From Rhizobium ruizarguesonis (GTDB lineage: Bacteria; Pseudomonadota; Alphaproteobacteria; Rhizobiales; Rhizobiaceae), in contig NZ_PQIG01000103.1 in the NCBI RefSeq assembly GCF_012349115.1, positions 1 through 48,729 on the forward strand: a DNA stretch of 48,729 nucleotides, given 5' to 3'. Shown here in pieces: positions 40,734 through 48,729 of this stretch; the first letter of the stretch is position 1, and each line of letters starts with the position of its first letter. A program made the translations under genes and the position numbers. Below the pieces are notes generated by a model. The model worked only from the letters and a program-made list of their open reading frames with translations. It was not told the DNA's origin and did not search any database.

Positions 40734-41486
40734 ATGTTGACGGCTTTGTCGGCGGCAAGAAAATCCCTTCCCCGCCGGATTAAATATCTGTTGCGAAATC
40801 CCACGCCACCGACCACTGCCGCGCCTTTTGCGGGGCCGGTCGTGGTGCTGGGGTCGGCACCAAAATCCCATAAGCCGATCGGGCTCGACGCAACCTATCG
40901 CATCATTTCCGTCAACGCTTCGCAGCTCGCTCTGCAGTCCTGGGGCGTCGATGCACCTGATATCACGCTGATGGGTTATAACGAGATCGAAGGCACCAAT
41001 ACGAGTGCCGTGGAGGTAAGACGCGTTCTCGCAGGAAAGCGGACCGGCTCACTCTACGTGCTGGCCTGGCGGCATGGTCGTGAGCGCCTGGAAGCAGGCC
41101 TCAAAGCAATTGGCTACGGCTTCCAAGAGGCCCATATCGTCGACCGCTATCAGCGGATCGCCCTGCTGCACAAGGTGACCGGCCGTCTGAATCTTGAGCT
41201 CGACGCCGAAACCAAGTGTTCAAACGGCATCATTGCAGCGGTTTTCGCTCTCTATAACGGCGCGACGGCCGTCATACTTTCCGGCATCAACCCGCATTCC
41301 GCCGGGCATGTCTATAATGGCGTCAACCTAGCACGCCTGCATGTGCGCATGGATGCTGAAATGCTGGCGAGGCTCGTCCGGCTTGGTTATTCCGTCTACA
41401 CCGCCGATCCACAGGTCTCGGAGGATATCGGTCTGCCGCTCTGGCAGGGTATCAACCAAGCAAATGCCGCATCTAAGCAAGAATAG
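40734..41486 (+). CDS. Glycan-related protein of unknown family, 250 aa
   Basis: The N-terminus is basic, then GPVVVLGSAPKSHKPIG forms a P-loop-like Gly/Ser segment of the kind seen in DUF115/sialyltransferase-like folds (GSxPS). A central hydrophobic region (IIAAVFALYNGATAVILSGI) and a helical end follow. It lies in a cluster with two glycosyltransferase-like genes. A truncated duplicate lies at 34798-35028. A role in surface polysaccharide assembly is inferred from neighbours only. Confidence 0.5.
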   Translation: MLTALSAARKSLPRRIKYLLRNPTPPTTAAPFAGPVVVLGSAPKSHKPIGLDATYRIISVNASQLALQSWGVDAPDITLMGYNEIEGTNTSAVEVRRVLAGKRTGSLYVLAWRHGRERLEAGLKAIGYGFQEAHIVDRYQRIALLHKVTGRLNLELDAETKCSNGIIAAVFALYNGATAVILSGINPHSAGHVYNGVNLARLHVRMDAEMLARLVRLGYSVYTADPQVSEDIGLPLWQGINQANAASKQE

Positions 41487-41609
41487 TTGCTGGCAACATA
41501 TCCCGTCGTCTTCAGAAACATGTCGCTCAGCGGTTTCCGGAGACCAAGCTCCGGATAATTTTCACCAATCGTGCGGAACGGCAATCTGCCTCGCCGGTTA
41601 TGGCCGGCA

Positions 41610-42308
41610 TCATCCGTCCTTACGCCGCTGCTGGACGAAGAGGAGGCGCTCGCGCGCGGCGAACCACTCTTCGGCGTAGTCGTCATTCCTGTACTCGTCG
41701 AAGTATGGGCCGCCGTCCGTAAAATGGACGTTCTTGGCGTCCTCGCGGTAGTCGTACTCATTGACGAGGTAATTCCACGTCACCGGCAACTCGCCGATGA
41801 GGTCTTCACTCTCCAGCCATTTGAATTGATGCAGTTGCAAGCCGGTCGCCGTGTTGACGTAGTCAGGCGTCAGCACCCGGCACTTGTCGTTGTTAAAGAG
41901 CAGGAAGCTCGACCAGTTCTTCTTTTCGTATTTGGTCTGCGTCTGGCCGAGGAACTTCGTCTCGATCTTCGGCTGGTAATCGTGTTTGACGCACATGGCG
42001 GCGTAGCGGTCGTCGCGTAGCGCCCAAAGTTCGGCGATGTCGGCACGCATCAGCATGTCGCAATCCATGAAGATGCTCCAGCCCTGGTAACCGCTGAGAT
42101 AAGGCGTCAGAAATCGCGAGAAGGAAAACTCCGTGGACTGCAGCGCGTTGCGCTCGCGGGTGAAGATCCCGCCGAGATTGGAAAGCACGATCGGCGAAAA
42201 TTCCACCGGGATTGACGAGTTCTCGATGATGCTCTGCGCAAGAACGTGATACGCGACGACTTCCTTGGAGTCGAATCCCACGAAAATCCGGACGGTCTGT
42301 TGTTCCAC
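41610..42308 (-). CDS. GT8-like glycosyltransferase, 232 aa
   Basis: The start is a GTG with GAGGAAAAA upstream. The N-terminus (VRIFVGFDSKEVVAYHVLAQ), the DxD motif in FMDCDMLMRADI and the W-N-Y loop (LPVTWNYLVNEYD) fit a GT-A-fold glycosyltransferase. It resembles a family of small rhizobial glycosyltransferases near polysaccharide genes. Sugar donor and acceptor are unknown. It is 69 bp downstream of the GT29-like gene on the same strand and may share its transcript. Confidence 0.65.
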   Translation of the reverse strand: MEQQTVRIFVGFDSKEVVAYHVLAQSIIENSSIPVEFSPIVLSNLGGIFTRERNALQSTEFSFSRFLTPYLSGYQGWSIFMDCDMLMRADIAELWALRDDRYAAMCVKHDYQPKIETKFLGQTQTKYEKKNWSSFLLFNNDKCRVLTPDYVNTATGLQLHQFKWLESEDLIGELPVTWNYLVNEYDYREDAKNVHFTDGGPYFDEYRNDDYAEEWFAARERLLFVQQRRKDG

Positions 42309-42377
42309 TTTTTCCTCGCTTGCCCAAGGTGATGGGCATTGTGGCGGGCTGGGTTTTTCGAAACGGCTTCTTGCCGT

Positions 42378-43286
42378 CTAGGCCGCTGACGCGGACCTGG
42401 GACACTTTTCGAGAAAACGCTGCTTGCGGGTTTTCGGCTTGAAACGCCGGAAGAAATTTTCGATGGCGCGAATGGATTTGGTGACCGACATCAGCCTGTC
42501 GATCTGGCTGTTTGCGTTGTGGAGCCGTTCCGACAAAACCTCTGCCGCCGTCAATGCGATCTCGATCGGCGGCACCTCAGGAAACCGCTTGGCGAGCGCC
42601 GCATAGGGGCTGGCATCGACGCCGCCCGTCATCGAAATCGAGCCCATCCTGGCAAAGAGGCGCAGGAATATCTGCTCGAACGTCCAATCATGTACGTCGA
42701 AGACCTTCCACTTCTCGCTTCTCTTTGCCGAAAAACCGGCAAGCAGGATATTGCCCGGCAGTTGCAGCTCGGCGAGCCACAGCGCCACCGCAAAACCACT
42801 CGTCGCGATCTTGCCCACCGGATAGAGGTCGACGAGCATTTTCGTCAGATCAAGGTGACGGGTTTCAGCGCCTTCGAAGTCGCCCTCCTCGCTGAAATTT
42901 TCCTCCGGCGAGACGCGAATGTTGACGACGCCCAAAAAATCGTCGCCGGCAAAGAAGTGCAGGACATCTCCCACCTCGCGCCGGTGGACGATATTGGCGC
43001 CCATCACGCCGCTGCGGGCAAACAGCACCGCATGGCCGGCGAAGGGCGCGTCGAGCACCTTATAGACCTTGTTGAAGAAGACGTAGAGCGCGGTCTCCGG
43101 CAGCTCGCTTCTGAGTCGCTCGAAATCGACCGCTTCGCTGTTGCCCACTAGCACGATGTGCGAGTAGCGCGAAAGCAGCGCCTTCCACACCTCCGGAGTC
43201 AGGAGGTTGAAGCCGCTATTCGGAGCGGCCCCGGTCTGCGCGTCTCTGAGGTTTGCGCCTAAAACGGCGGGAAGCTGCAGATTCAT
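42378..43286 (-). CDS. GT29-like (sialyltransferase-type) glycosyltransferase, 302 aa
   Basis: The start at 43286 has AAGGGAGC upstream; longer in-frame extensions are Arg/Pro-rich and unlikely. The sialyl-motif L-like segment is SHIVLVGNSEAVDFERLRSE, and the motif S-like part includes IATSGFAVALWLAELQLPGN followed by LLAGFSAKRSEKWKVFDVHD and W-T-F-E-Q. The F-D-V-H-D-W near the end is typical. It probably adds a sugar acid in surface polysaccharide synthesis. Assignment is by pattern. Confidence 0.55.
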   Translation of the reverse strand: MNLQLPAVLGANLRDAQTGAAPNSGFNLLTPEVWKALLSRYSHIVLVGNSEAVDFERLRSELPETALYVFFNKVYKVLDAPFAGHAVLFARSGVMGANIVHRREVGDVLHFFAGDDFLGVVNIRVSPEENFSEEGDFEGAETRHLDLTKMLVDLYPVGKIATSGFAVALWLAELQLPGNILLAGFSAKRSEKWKVFDVHDWTFEQIFLRLFARMGSISMTGGVDASPYAALAKRFPEVPPIEIALTAAEVLSERLHNANSQIDRLMSVTKSIRAIENFFRRFKPKTRKQRFLEKCPRSASAA

Positions 43287-43868
43287 GTCGGCTCCCTTAA
43301 GCATTGCGCTCGGCGACGGCGGTCCGTCCGCCGTGCCTGCCTGCATGTTGTAAAGCAGCCACCGATTGCCTCGATTCCGCCGCGCGTGACCTCGGGTCCG
43401 AGGGGCAGGTGATGGATCGAAGAAAAGGCGAGGTCGAAACTCGCGGGAGCAGGACGCGGCGGGCCGCCGGCCGCATGTTGAAAATCGAAAGACAAATACC
43501 TCGGCCTCCATGAACGGCGACTCAATTTTCCTCATACCTATCCGATTTGGCGTCGCTCGCAACCGTCGATTGCCTCACATTGTGAGTCGAAAATCAATAA
43601 AGTGTGAGACTGTGAAGGACAAAAGTCTGCGCTCTTCTTTCGGTGGCGGAAAAACATCGTCGCAAATGACGGTCTGCCATACCACATGACTTTTATTACC
43701 ACGGCCGGATTTGTTGAAGTCTATGGAAGCTCTCCACAACGCCGTCATGGGGCATCTACACCCCAGCTTTGCCAAGTCCGTCTGAAGAACAGCAGGCGAA
43801 AACACTGCCTATTCATACATAGCCACAAGCATCGCGCCAGACTGACAACTCCAAGGCTGCTGACAGTC
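43287..43868. other. Intergenic region with a CTCACA-T-TGTGAG palindrome
   Basis: There is no confident gene. A perfect 13-bp inverted repeat CTCACATTGTGAG lies at 43574-43586, about 290 bp upstream of the GT29-like start. A short leftward frame (43575-43805) has strange composition and was not accepted. The palindrome could be an operator for the glycan genes. Confidence 0.45.
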
Positions 43869-45155
43869 TCACGCGGTGTTTGTGGCCGCGCTGACAAGAA
43901 CCTTGTCGACGCGGCGCCCGTCGAGATCGACCACTTCGAAGCTCCAGCCGTTCTTGACAAAACGCTCACCGAGCTCCGGGAGATGCTTCAGCTCCTCGAG
44001 AACGAGACCGGCTACCGTCTGGTATTCGATTTCGTCATCGACCGGGAAGTTCATGAATTCGGCGAACTCGTCGATCGGCGTCCAGCCAGACACGAGATAA
44101 GAGCCATCGTCTCGCCGTTTGATGGCCTGCTCGTCCGCTTCGCCTTCGCCAAAGACGCCCATGATGGATTCGAGAATATCGCCGGAGGTGATGACGCCTT
44201 CGAAATGGCCGTATTCATCGAAGACGAGCACCATATGGTGGACCGACCGGCGGACGGCCTCGATGACCCTGGTGGCCGGGGCCAGGTCGGAGACGACAGG
44301 CACTTGCTTGACCAGCGCCAGGACGTCGACAGGCGCGCCCGATGCCATGGCGTCGTAGAACTCCTTGACCGAGACGACGCCGAGCACCTCGTCCGAACTT
44401 CCCCTGCGCGCCGGAAGCCTTGAGCGTTCCGTTGCCTGGACGACGCGCCGGATCTCATCGGGACTGTCTTCGATGTCGATAAGCTCGACGTCTCTCCTCG
44501 GGGTCATCAGAGCGCGTGCCGCACGGTCGGCCAGACGCATGACGCCCGTGATCATCGCCGACTCCTCGCTTTCGATCACGCCGGCGCTCTGGGCCTCGGC
44601 GAGGACAGTCTTGATCTCCTCGTCGGTCACACTGTCGGCGCCCTTTCCGGATTGGCCAAGGAGGCCGAGCACGAGCTTGCCCGAGGCGTCGAGCAGCCAG
44701 ACGAGCGGCAGCGCGATCTTCGACAGGAGCGCCATCGCCGGCGCGACCTTCGCCGCCACGGACTCCGGGGCGCGAAGGGCCACCTGTTTCGGCACCAATT
44801 CGCCGACGATGAGCGAGAGATAGGTGATGGCGACGACGACCGAGCCGACCCCCAGACCCTCGGCCCACGCCTCGGGCAGGCCCTGCGCAAGCAGCCATGC
44901 GGAGAGGCGGGCGCCGAGCGTCGCACCGGAGAATGCGCCCGACAGCACGCCGACCAGCGTGATGCCGATCTGCACGGTCGAAAGAAACCTGCCCGGATGA
45001 TCGGCGAGGCGAAGCGCCTGGCGGGCGCCGGCGCTGCCTTGATCGGCAAGCACTTTGAGACGGGCCGGACGGGCGGAGACGACAGCCAACTCGGACATGG
45101 CGAGCACGCCATTGACGATGGTGAGGAGGATGACGATCGAGATTTCGAGAAGCAA
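43869..45155 (-). CDS. CNNM/CorC-type transporter-associated membrane protein, 428 aa
   Basis: The first ~190 residues are the DUF21/CNNM membrane domain (MLLEISIVILLTIVNGVLAM, GAFSGATLGARLSAWLL, VVAITYLSLIVGELVPKQVA). A CBS pair follows (SAMITGVMRLADRAARALMT; HHMVLVFDEYGHFEGVITSG). The end is a CorC/HlyC domain (TVAGLVLEELKHLPELGERF). Such proteins take part in Mg2+/Co2+ efflux. The start is a TTG, with AGGAAAA upstream. It is the last gene of the leftward metal cluster. Confidence 0.85.
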   Translation of the reverse strand: MLLEISIVILLTIVNGVLAMSELAVVSARPARLKVLADQGSAGARQALRLADHPGRFLSTVQIGITLVGVLSGAFSGATLGARLSAWLLAQGLPEAWAEGLGVGSVVVAITYLSLIVGELVPKQVALRAPESVAAKVAPAMALLSKIALPLVWLLDASGKLVLGLLGQSGKGADSVTDEEIKTVLAEAQSAGVIESEESAMITGVMRLADRAARALMTPRRDVELIDIEDSPDEIRRVVQATERSRLPARRGSSDEVLGVVSVKEFYDAMASGAPVDVLALVKQVPVVSDLAPATRVIEAVRRSVHHMVLVFDEYGHFEGVITSGDILESIMGVFGEGEADEQAIKRRDDGSYLVSGWTPIDEFAEFMNFPVDDEIEYQTVAGLVLEELKHLPELGERFVKNGWSFEVVDLDGRRVDKVLVSAATNTA

Positions 45156-45191
45156 AACGAAATTTTCCTATGAAAAGAGAAAATAACAAGA

Positions 45192-45524
45192 TCAGACGAC
45201 GACGGTCAACGCCAGCCAGCCGGTGCCAAGCGCCCGAACCACCCAGGCCGCAACACCGAGCGCCTTGCCCGCAGCGCGCCAGACCGCCGACCAGATGAAG
45301 ATGTTGAACGGCATCGGCAGGAAGAACACGAGGACAGCGAGCCAGTCGGGATAGCCAAGATACACGGTCAGCAGCGCCAAACCAAGGAACACGAGATTGA
45401 CGACGGTCCCGCAGACGAACATGTCGCGCCAGAGGAGGACCATGAGCGGAACCCGATCATGGCTGCGATCTCTCACGTAACGAAACAACAACTTCAACCT
45501 GCCTTCACCAGTTGCGTGGGACAT
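45192..45524 (-). CDS. Small membrane protein, 110 aa
   Basis: A basic N-terminus (LLFRYVRDRSHDRV) is followed by three hydrophobic segments (MFVCGTVVNLVFLGLALLTV; WLAVLVFFLPMPFNIFI; VAAWVVRALGTGWLALTVVV). No family is named. It lies between the CNNM protein and the anchor protein on the same strand and may be co-expressed with the metal cluster. Confidence 0.5.
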   Translation of the reverse strand: MSHATGEGRLKLLFRYVRDRSHDRVPLMVLLWRDMFVCGTVVNLVFLGLALLTVYLGYPDWLAVLVFFLPMPFNIFIWSAVWRAAGKALGVAAWVVRALGTGWLALTVVV

Positions 45525-45581
45525 ATGGGATTGTTCAGCAAAGGAGAAATGGGCCGCGCCCGAAGACGCGGCCCGGCAGAG

Positions 45582-46217
45582 TCACATCATGCGCTTGATC
45601 TCGGTGTAGGCGCCATCCGTGGTCAACGTAACCGTGACCGGTTCGCCGGTGCGATTGCGCCAGAACCAGCCATGGTTGCCGTCGAAGGCGGCTTCGATAA
45701 TGCCGGAATCATCGGCAGCGCCGCGGCCCTTCTGGTAGCTGATGTTCTCGCCGCCGCCATCGCCATGGGTATCGAAGTTGACCTTGCCGCCATTCGCGCT
45801 CCAGGCGTAATTGGCCTTCGCGCCCTTGACCATTGTCAGCTTGATCTCGGCGCCTTCTCCGGGCTGCAGGGTCACCGACATCTCATCCTTTCGCATCTCC
45901 TGGGCGTGGGCCTGCGAGATGCCGAACTCACGAATGATGCGGTCGATCAGCGACGATCCCTGCTGCGGGCTCGCCGGCGTTGTCCCGGTGGACTTCACGC
46001 GATCCATCTCTGCTTCCTCGGCGAGCTGGGTCTTGATCTCCCCCATCGCCGTCAGTCCAAGGGCCGAGCCGACGCCGGTCGGATCGATCGCGTATTCCGA
46101 TGGAAGCACGACGGTGACCAGAATGGCGGCCGCTGCCGCCGCCGCGATCACGGTCGACTTGATGAGCTGCTTCGACGAAGGAAGGTCGTCGGGTGCGGGT
46201 GCCTGTGAGTTGAACAT
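45582..46217 (-). CDS. Transmembrane anchor protein, 211 aa
   Basis: A soluble start with Asp/Ser is followed by one transmembrane helix (LIKSTVIAAAAAAAILVTVV), then a helical linker, and a periplasmic beta-rich domain (SVTLQPGEGAEIKLTMVKGA, AKANYAWSANGGKVNFDTHG). Rhizobial proteins with that layout are annotated as transmembrane anchor proteins and lie next to HupE/UreJ proteins, as here. AAAGGAACC precedes the ATG at 46217. A metal-uptake or delivery role is inferred from the neighbours. Confidence 0.7.
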   Translation of the reverse strand: MFNSQAPAPDDLPSSKQLIKSTVIAAAAAAAILVTVVLPSEYAIDPTGVGSALGLTAMGEIKTQLAEEAEMDRVKSTGTTPASPQQGSSLIDRIIREFGISQAHAQEMRKDEMSVTLQPGEGAEIKLTMVKGAKANYAWSANGGKVNFDTHGDGGGENISYQKGRGAADDSGIIEAAFDGNHGWFWRNRTGEPVTVTLTTDGAYTEIKRMM

Positions 46218-46237
46218 GTCTGGGTTCCTTTTCGTGA

Positions 46238-46969
46238 TTATGCGACGAGGTAGCCGGTGAGCTGATATCCGATCAGCACGAACCCGGCGGTCATCATGAT
46301 GACGTTGGCGGTATAGGCGTGGCGCAGGAAACTCGACGTCCTGCGCCAATAGCTCATAGCGATGAGGATGATCGTCAGGGCGATGAGCTGGCCGATCTCG
46401 ACGCCGACATTGAAGGCGAGCAGGTTCGGTATCAACCCGTCCTCGGCGATGTCGTATTCGAGGATCTTGGTCGCCAGGCCGAGGCCGTGAAAGAAGCCGA
46501 AGATCAAGGTGGCGACTTTGGTGTTCGGCTGAACGCCAAACCATCGTTGGTACGCCCCGAGATTGTCGAGCGCCTTGTAGACGACCGACAGGCCAATGAT
46601 CGCGTCGATTAGATACGAGCTGACATTCCAGCCGTAGTAGACGCCGAGCAGCATCGTCGTCGAGTGGCCGATAGCGAAGAGGCTGACATAGATGCCGATG
46701 TGCTTCAGCCTATAGAGGAAGAAGATCACCCCGAACAGGAACAGCAGGTGGTCGTATCCGGTCACCATATGTTTGGCGCCCAGGTAGACGAACGGGATCA
46801 AATTTGTCCCTGAGATCTCCTGGATGTAGCCCTTGTCGCCTTCTGCGACCGCGTGGGCTGCCGCTGCACCAGCCATCACAAGGACGGATAGCAGCGCAAG
46901 CAACGGTTGGAGGACGGAGAAACCGGGCACGAGCGCGCGGCTTCCGCCTCCGGAAGAGGATTGCTTCAT
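46238..46969 (-). CDS. HupE/UreJ-family metal-permease-like protein, 243 aa
   Basis: A cleavable N-terminal segment (LLALLSVLVMAGAAAAHAVA) is followed by about six helices. The family motif GAKHMVTGYDHLLFLFGVIF (with H-x-x-x-G-x-D-H) and FGFFHGLGLATKI (F-H-G-x-G) are present. These His/Asp-containing helices are conserved in HupE/UreJ-type nickel/cobalt permeases. It precedes the anchor protein by 20 bp, so the two are co-transcribed. Confidence 0.8.
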   Translation of the reverse strand: MKQSSSGGGSRALVPGFSVLQPLLALLSVLVMAGAAAAHAVAEGDKGYIQEISGTNLIPFVYLGAKHMVTGYDHLLFLFGVIFFLYRLKHIGIYVSLFAIGHSTTMLLGVYYGWNVSSYLIDAIIGLSVVYKALDNLGAYQRWFGVQPNTKVATLIFGFFHGLGLATKILEYDIAEDGLIPNLLAFNVGVEIGQLIALTIILIAMSYWRRTSSFLRHAYTANVIMMTAGFVLIGYQLTGYLVA

Positions 46970-47028
46970 TTGGAAGCTCCGTGAATTCGTTTGAAACGGC
47001 CGCCTGAGCGGCGTCGATCAAGGCGAGG

Positions 47029-47385
47029 TCACGGACGCGGAGGCCGCTCTATACCGTAGGGAGGTCCGGACGAAAGGGCGTGCGAATGATCCGAATAGGA
47101 CACCGCGGTTAAAGACCGCAGGCTCGATCCGGTCAAGCCGAGCAGGCCGGCTTTCTCATGGGTATGATCCGCATGGTGGTGATCGGCGGCGTCGCCGGCC
47201 TCTGGCTCGACGTCGAGGTCGTCGTGCGAGTGTCCGGCGTCCGCATGGCCGGCCGCGACGACGTTTGACGCCATGTGCAGTCCTGGATCATGCGGTCCCA
47301 ATGCAACGAATGAATATAGCAGAACGGCGATCGCGGCCACGAAGGCGGCGAGCATGCTCGATCTGTTGTCCCGGCGATGAATCAT
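47029..47385 (-). CDS. His-rich exported protein, 118 aa
   Basis: A signal-like helix (SMLAAFVAAIAVLLYSFVAL) is followed by His/Asp-rich segments: GHADAGHSHDDLDVE and DHHHADHTHEKAG. The cluster of His and acidic residues should bind divalent metal in the periplasm. The ATG at 47385 was preferred to the ATG at 47439, which sits inside the palindromic operator. It heads the leftward metal cluster. Confidence 0.65.
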   Translation of the reverse strand: MIHRRDNRSSMLAAFVAAIAVLLYSFVALGPHDPGLHMASNVVAAGHADAGHSHDDLDVEPEAGDAADHHHADHTHEKAGLLGLTGSSLRSLTAVSYSDHSHALSSGPPYGIERPPRP

Positions 47386-47437
47386 GCCGCATTTGATAAC
47401 CTTGTTCGCATCCGCACACAAGAAACCAACTTGACGC

Positions 47438-47454
47438 ATCCCCTCCAGGGGGAT
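47438..47454. promoter_or_regulatory. Palindrome ATCCCC-TCCAG-GGGGAT, candidate metal-sensor operator
   Basis: The 17-bp sequence is a perfect inverted repeat with G/C tracts, located between the leftward His-rich gene and the rightward CDF gene. CsoR/RcnR-type sensors (including rhizobial DmeR-like proteins) bind sites with G/C tracts flanked by A/T. No gene for such a regulator is in the window. Confidence 0.55.
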
Positions 47455-47486
47455 AGCTAAGCAGCATAATCAATCAGAGGTCTGCA

Positions 47487-48729
47487 ATGTTCGCCAGCAT
47501 CAGGGAATGGTTCGGTTTCGGCCAAGGCAGTCAATCCCATGGCCACAGTCACGGCTCGCACGGCCACTCGCATGGAGATGCCGGAGGCCACGGTCACACG
47601 CACGGCGTCGTCGATCCCAGCATCGCCTCATCCGAGCGCGGCATCTGGGCGATCAAGTGGTCGTTCGTCATTCTGGCCATCACCGCGGCTCTGCAGCTTG
47701 TCGTCGTCTTCTCTTCAGGCAGCGTGGCACTGCTGGCCGACACCATCCACAATATCGGCGATGCCGCCACCGCAATTCCTCTGTGGATCGCCTTCACGCT
47801 GGTCAGAAGGAAGCCGTCGAAAACCTTCAATTATGGCCTCGGCCGGGTCGAGGACCTTGCCGGCATGCTGATCGTGCTGATCATTCTCTTCAGCGCCATC
47901 GTCGCCGGCTATGAGGCAATCGACCGCCTGCTGAACCCGCAGCCGATCACCCAGCTTCTGGCGGTGGCCGTGGCCGGCGTTATCGGCTTCATCGGCAACG
48001 AAGCCGTGGCGGTGTTCCGTATCCGTGTCGGCAGGCAGATGAATAGTGCTGCGCTGATTGCCGACGGCTACCACGCCCGCACCGATGGTCTGACGAGCCT
48101 GGCAGTCGTGCTCGGCGCCGTCGGGGTCTGGTTCGGCTTTCCGCTCGCCGATCCGATCATCGGCCTGCTGATCACCATCGCGATCTTCGGCATAGTCTGG
48201 CAATCGGCGCGCGCCATCATTACCCGCAGCCTCGACGGCGTCGAACCCGAGGTCACCGATGAAATCCGCCATGCCGCTGAACATGTTGCCGGCATCGAGC
48301 GCCTGACGGACGTCAAGGCGAGATGGATCGGCCATAAACTCCATGCCGACGTCACGATCGCTGTCGACAATTCCAAGTCCGTTGCCGAGGCCAACGCAGT
48401 TGTTGCTACTCTACGCAACGAACTGAACGCCCATCTGCCGGCGCTGGGAACGGCAACGATCCAATTCGAGACGGAGGGACAGGCGAGACCTGCCGAAAAT
48501 CATGGCGGCGGGCATCACCATGCCCCCGCTCCGTTCACTGTCAGTTCCCCATTGGCGACCGGCCTGCTGGAGATTGTCGACACGCCGGATGGCGAGCGCT
48601 TCCGGCTGTCCGTCGGAAATCATGCGCACGGGCTGCAGGCAGTCGTCGAGATCGATCGCGGAAACGGCGCCATCGAGCGGCTGCCGCTGCTCCCTTCGCC
48701 GGCCGATCATCACGCTTTGATCAGCAACG
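47487..48729 (+). CDS. CDF-family cation efflux protein (DmeF-like), partial
   Basis: The product starts MFASIREWFGFGQGSQSHGH and has a His-rich N-terminus of ~40 residues, as in DmeF-type Co/Ni exporters. Six helices follow, with metal-site motifs ADTIHNIGDAA (TM2) and ADGYHARTDGL (TM5). A cytoplasmic domain then follows (HAEHVAGIERLTDVKARWIG). After ~330 residues an extra domain rich in His (ENHGGGHHHAPAPF) begins. AGAGG precedes the ATG. The gene runs off the window end. Confidence 0.85.
   Translation, partial: MFASIREWFGFGQGSQSHGHSHGSHGHSHGDAGGHGHTHGVVDPSIASSERGIWAIKWSFVILAITAALQLVVVFSSGSVALLADTIHNIGDAATAIPLWIAFTLVRRKPSKTFNYGLGRVEDLAGMLIVLIILFSAIVAGYEAIDRLLNPQPITQLLAVAVAGVIGFIGNEAVAVFRIRVGRQMNSAALIADGYHARTDGLTSLAVVLGAVGVWFGFPLADPIIGLLITIAIFGIVWQSARAIITRSLDGVEPEVTDEIRHAAEHVAGIERLTDVKARWIGHKLHADVTIAVDNSKSVAEANAVVATLRNELNAHLPALGTATIQFETEGQARPAENHGGGHHHAPAPFTVSSPLATGLLEIVDTPDGERFRLSVGNHAHGLQAVVEIDRGNGAIERLPLLPSPADHHALISN

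Noticed and set aside
43575..43805. Leftward open frame of 76 codons upstream of the GT29-like gene
   Set aside because: No known motif and odd composition; kept only as part of the intergenic entry.
47715..48344. Leftward open frame of 209 codons
   Set aside because: It is opposite the CDF gene, whose HxxxD motifs and helices are clear.

Overview
The window reads as a Rhizobium/Agrobacterium-type alphaproteobacterium. The support is high GC coding bias, DUF982 and GcrA-like proteins, rhizobial-style intergenic palindromes, a rhizobial-type flagellin remnant and MAPEG, CNNM and CDF genes of that lineage. It is an accessory mosaic rather than a core segment: functional genes are interspersed with truncated or frameshifted genes and insertion-sequence scraps. 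No rRNA, no intact tRNA and no CRISPR array were seen.

Region 1 (1-7.0 kb): after two hypothetical genes comes a lysogeny-like control module. A CI/LexA-type S24 repressor (4508-5155) faces a leftward operon of small, tightly overlapping genes that includes LuxR-type, GcrA-like and other helix-turn-helix proteins. Five copies of a 17-bp operator (GGGTA-N7-TACCY) lie at the divergent promoter and, about 1 kb away, in front of a second operon at 6028. One repressor therefore probably controls two transcription units. No phage structural genes are visible.

Region 2 (7.0-18 kb): stress and regulatory genes. They include a SnoaL-LuxR fusion, a Phd/VapC-type toxin-antitoxin pair with its palindromic operator, a secreted polysaccharide-lyase-like protein, a divergent MAPEG/TetR pair and a SixA-like phosphatase. 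Between them are remnants of IS3, IS66, a GNAT acetyltransferase, an AI-2E transporter and a frameshifted dihaem cytochrome c.

Region 3 (18-31 kb): a putative integrative element. A 3' fragment of a tRNA-Pro-like gene (17985-18029) abuts a tyrosine integrase. Next come an excisionase-like protein, two unknown genes, a phage-type metallophosphoesterase, a soluble FtsH-like AAA+ metalloprotease and a plasmid replication-initiator-like gene, all leftward. A 0.6-kb non-coding hub with paired CTACATGTAG palindromes separates these from rightward cargo: unknown proteins, an AbiEii-like nucleotidyltransferase and a PcfJ-like protein. Four genes on both arms share the leader GGGAGACATC at the ribosome-binding site, which argues that the arms belong together. 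The right end of the element was not found.

Region 4 (31-41 kb): decayed genes. These are a frameshifted flagellin, a VapC toxin cut by a stop codon, a broken redoxin/2OG-oxygenase fusion, a truncated copy of the gene at 40734, Tn7-like TniB/TniQ remnants and an IS30/IS481-like scrap. An intact GT39-type membrane glycosyltransferase also lies here.

Region 5 (40.7-48.7 kb): surface-glycan genes (an unknown protein, a GT8-like and a GT29-like transferase), then a metal-handling cluster. The cluster holds a CNNM/CorC protein, a small membrane protein, a transmembrane anchor protein, a HupE/UreJ-like protein and a His-rich exported protein. These are divergent from a His-rich CDF efflux protein that runs off the window. 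A perfect ATCCCC-N5-GGGGAT palindrome between the divergent genes suggests control by a CsoR/RcnR-type metal sensor.
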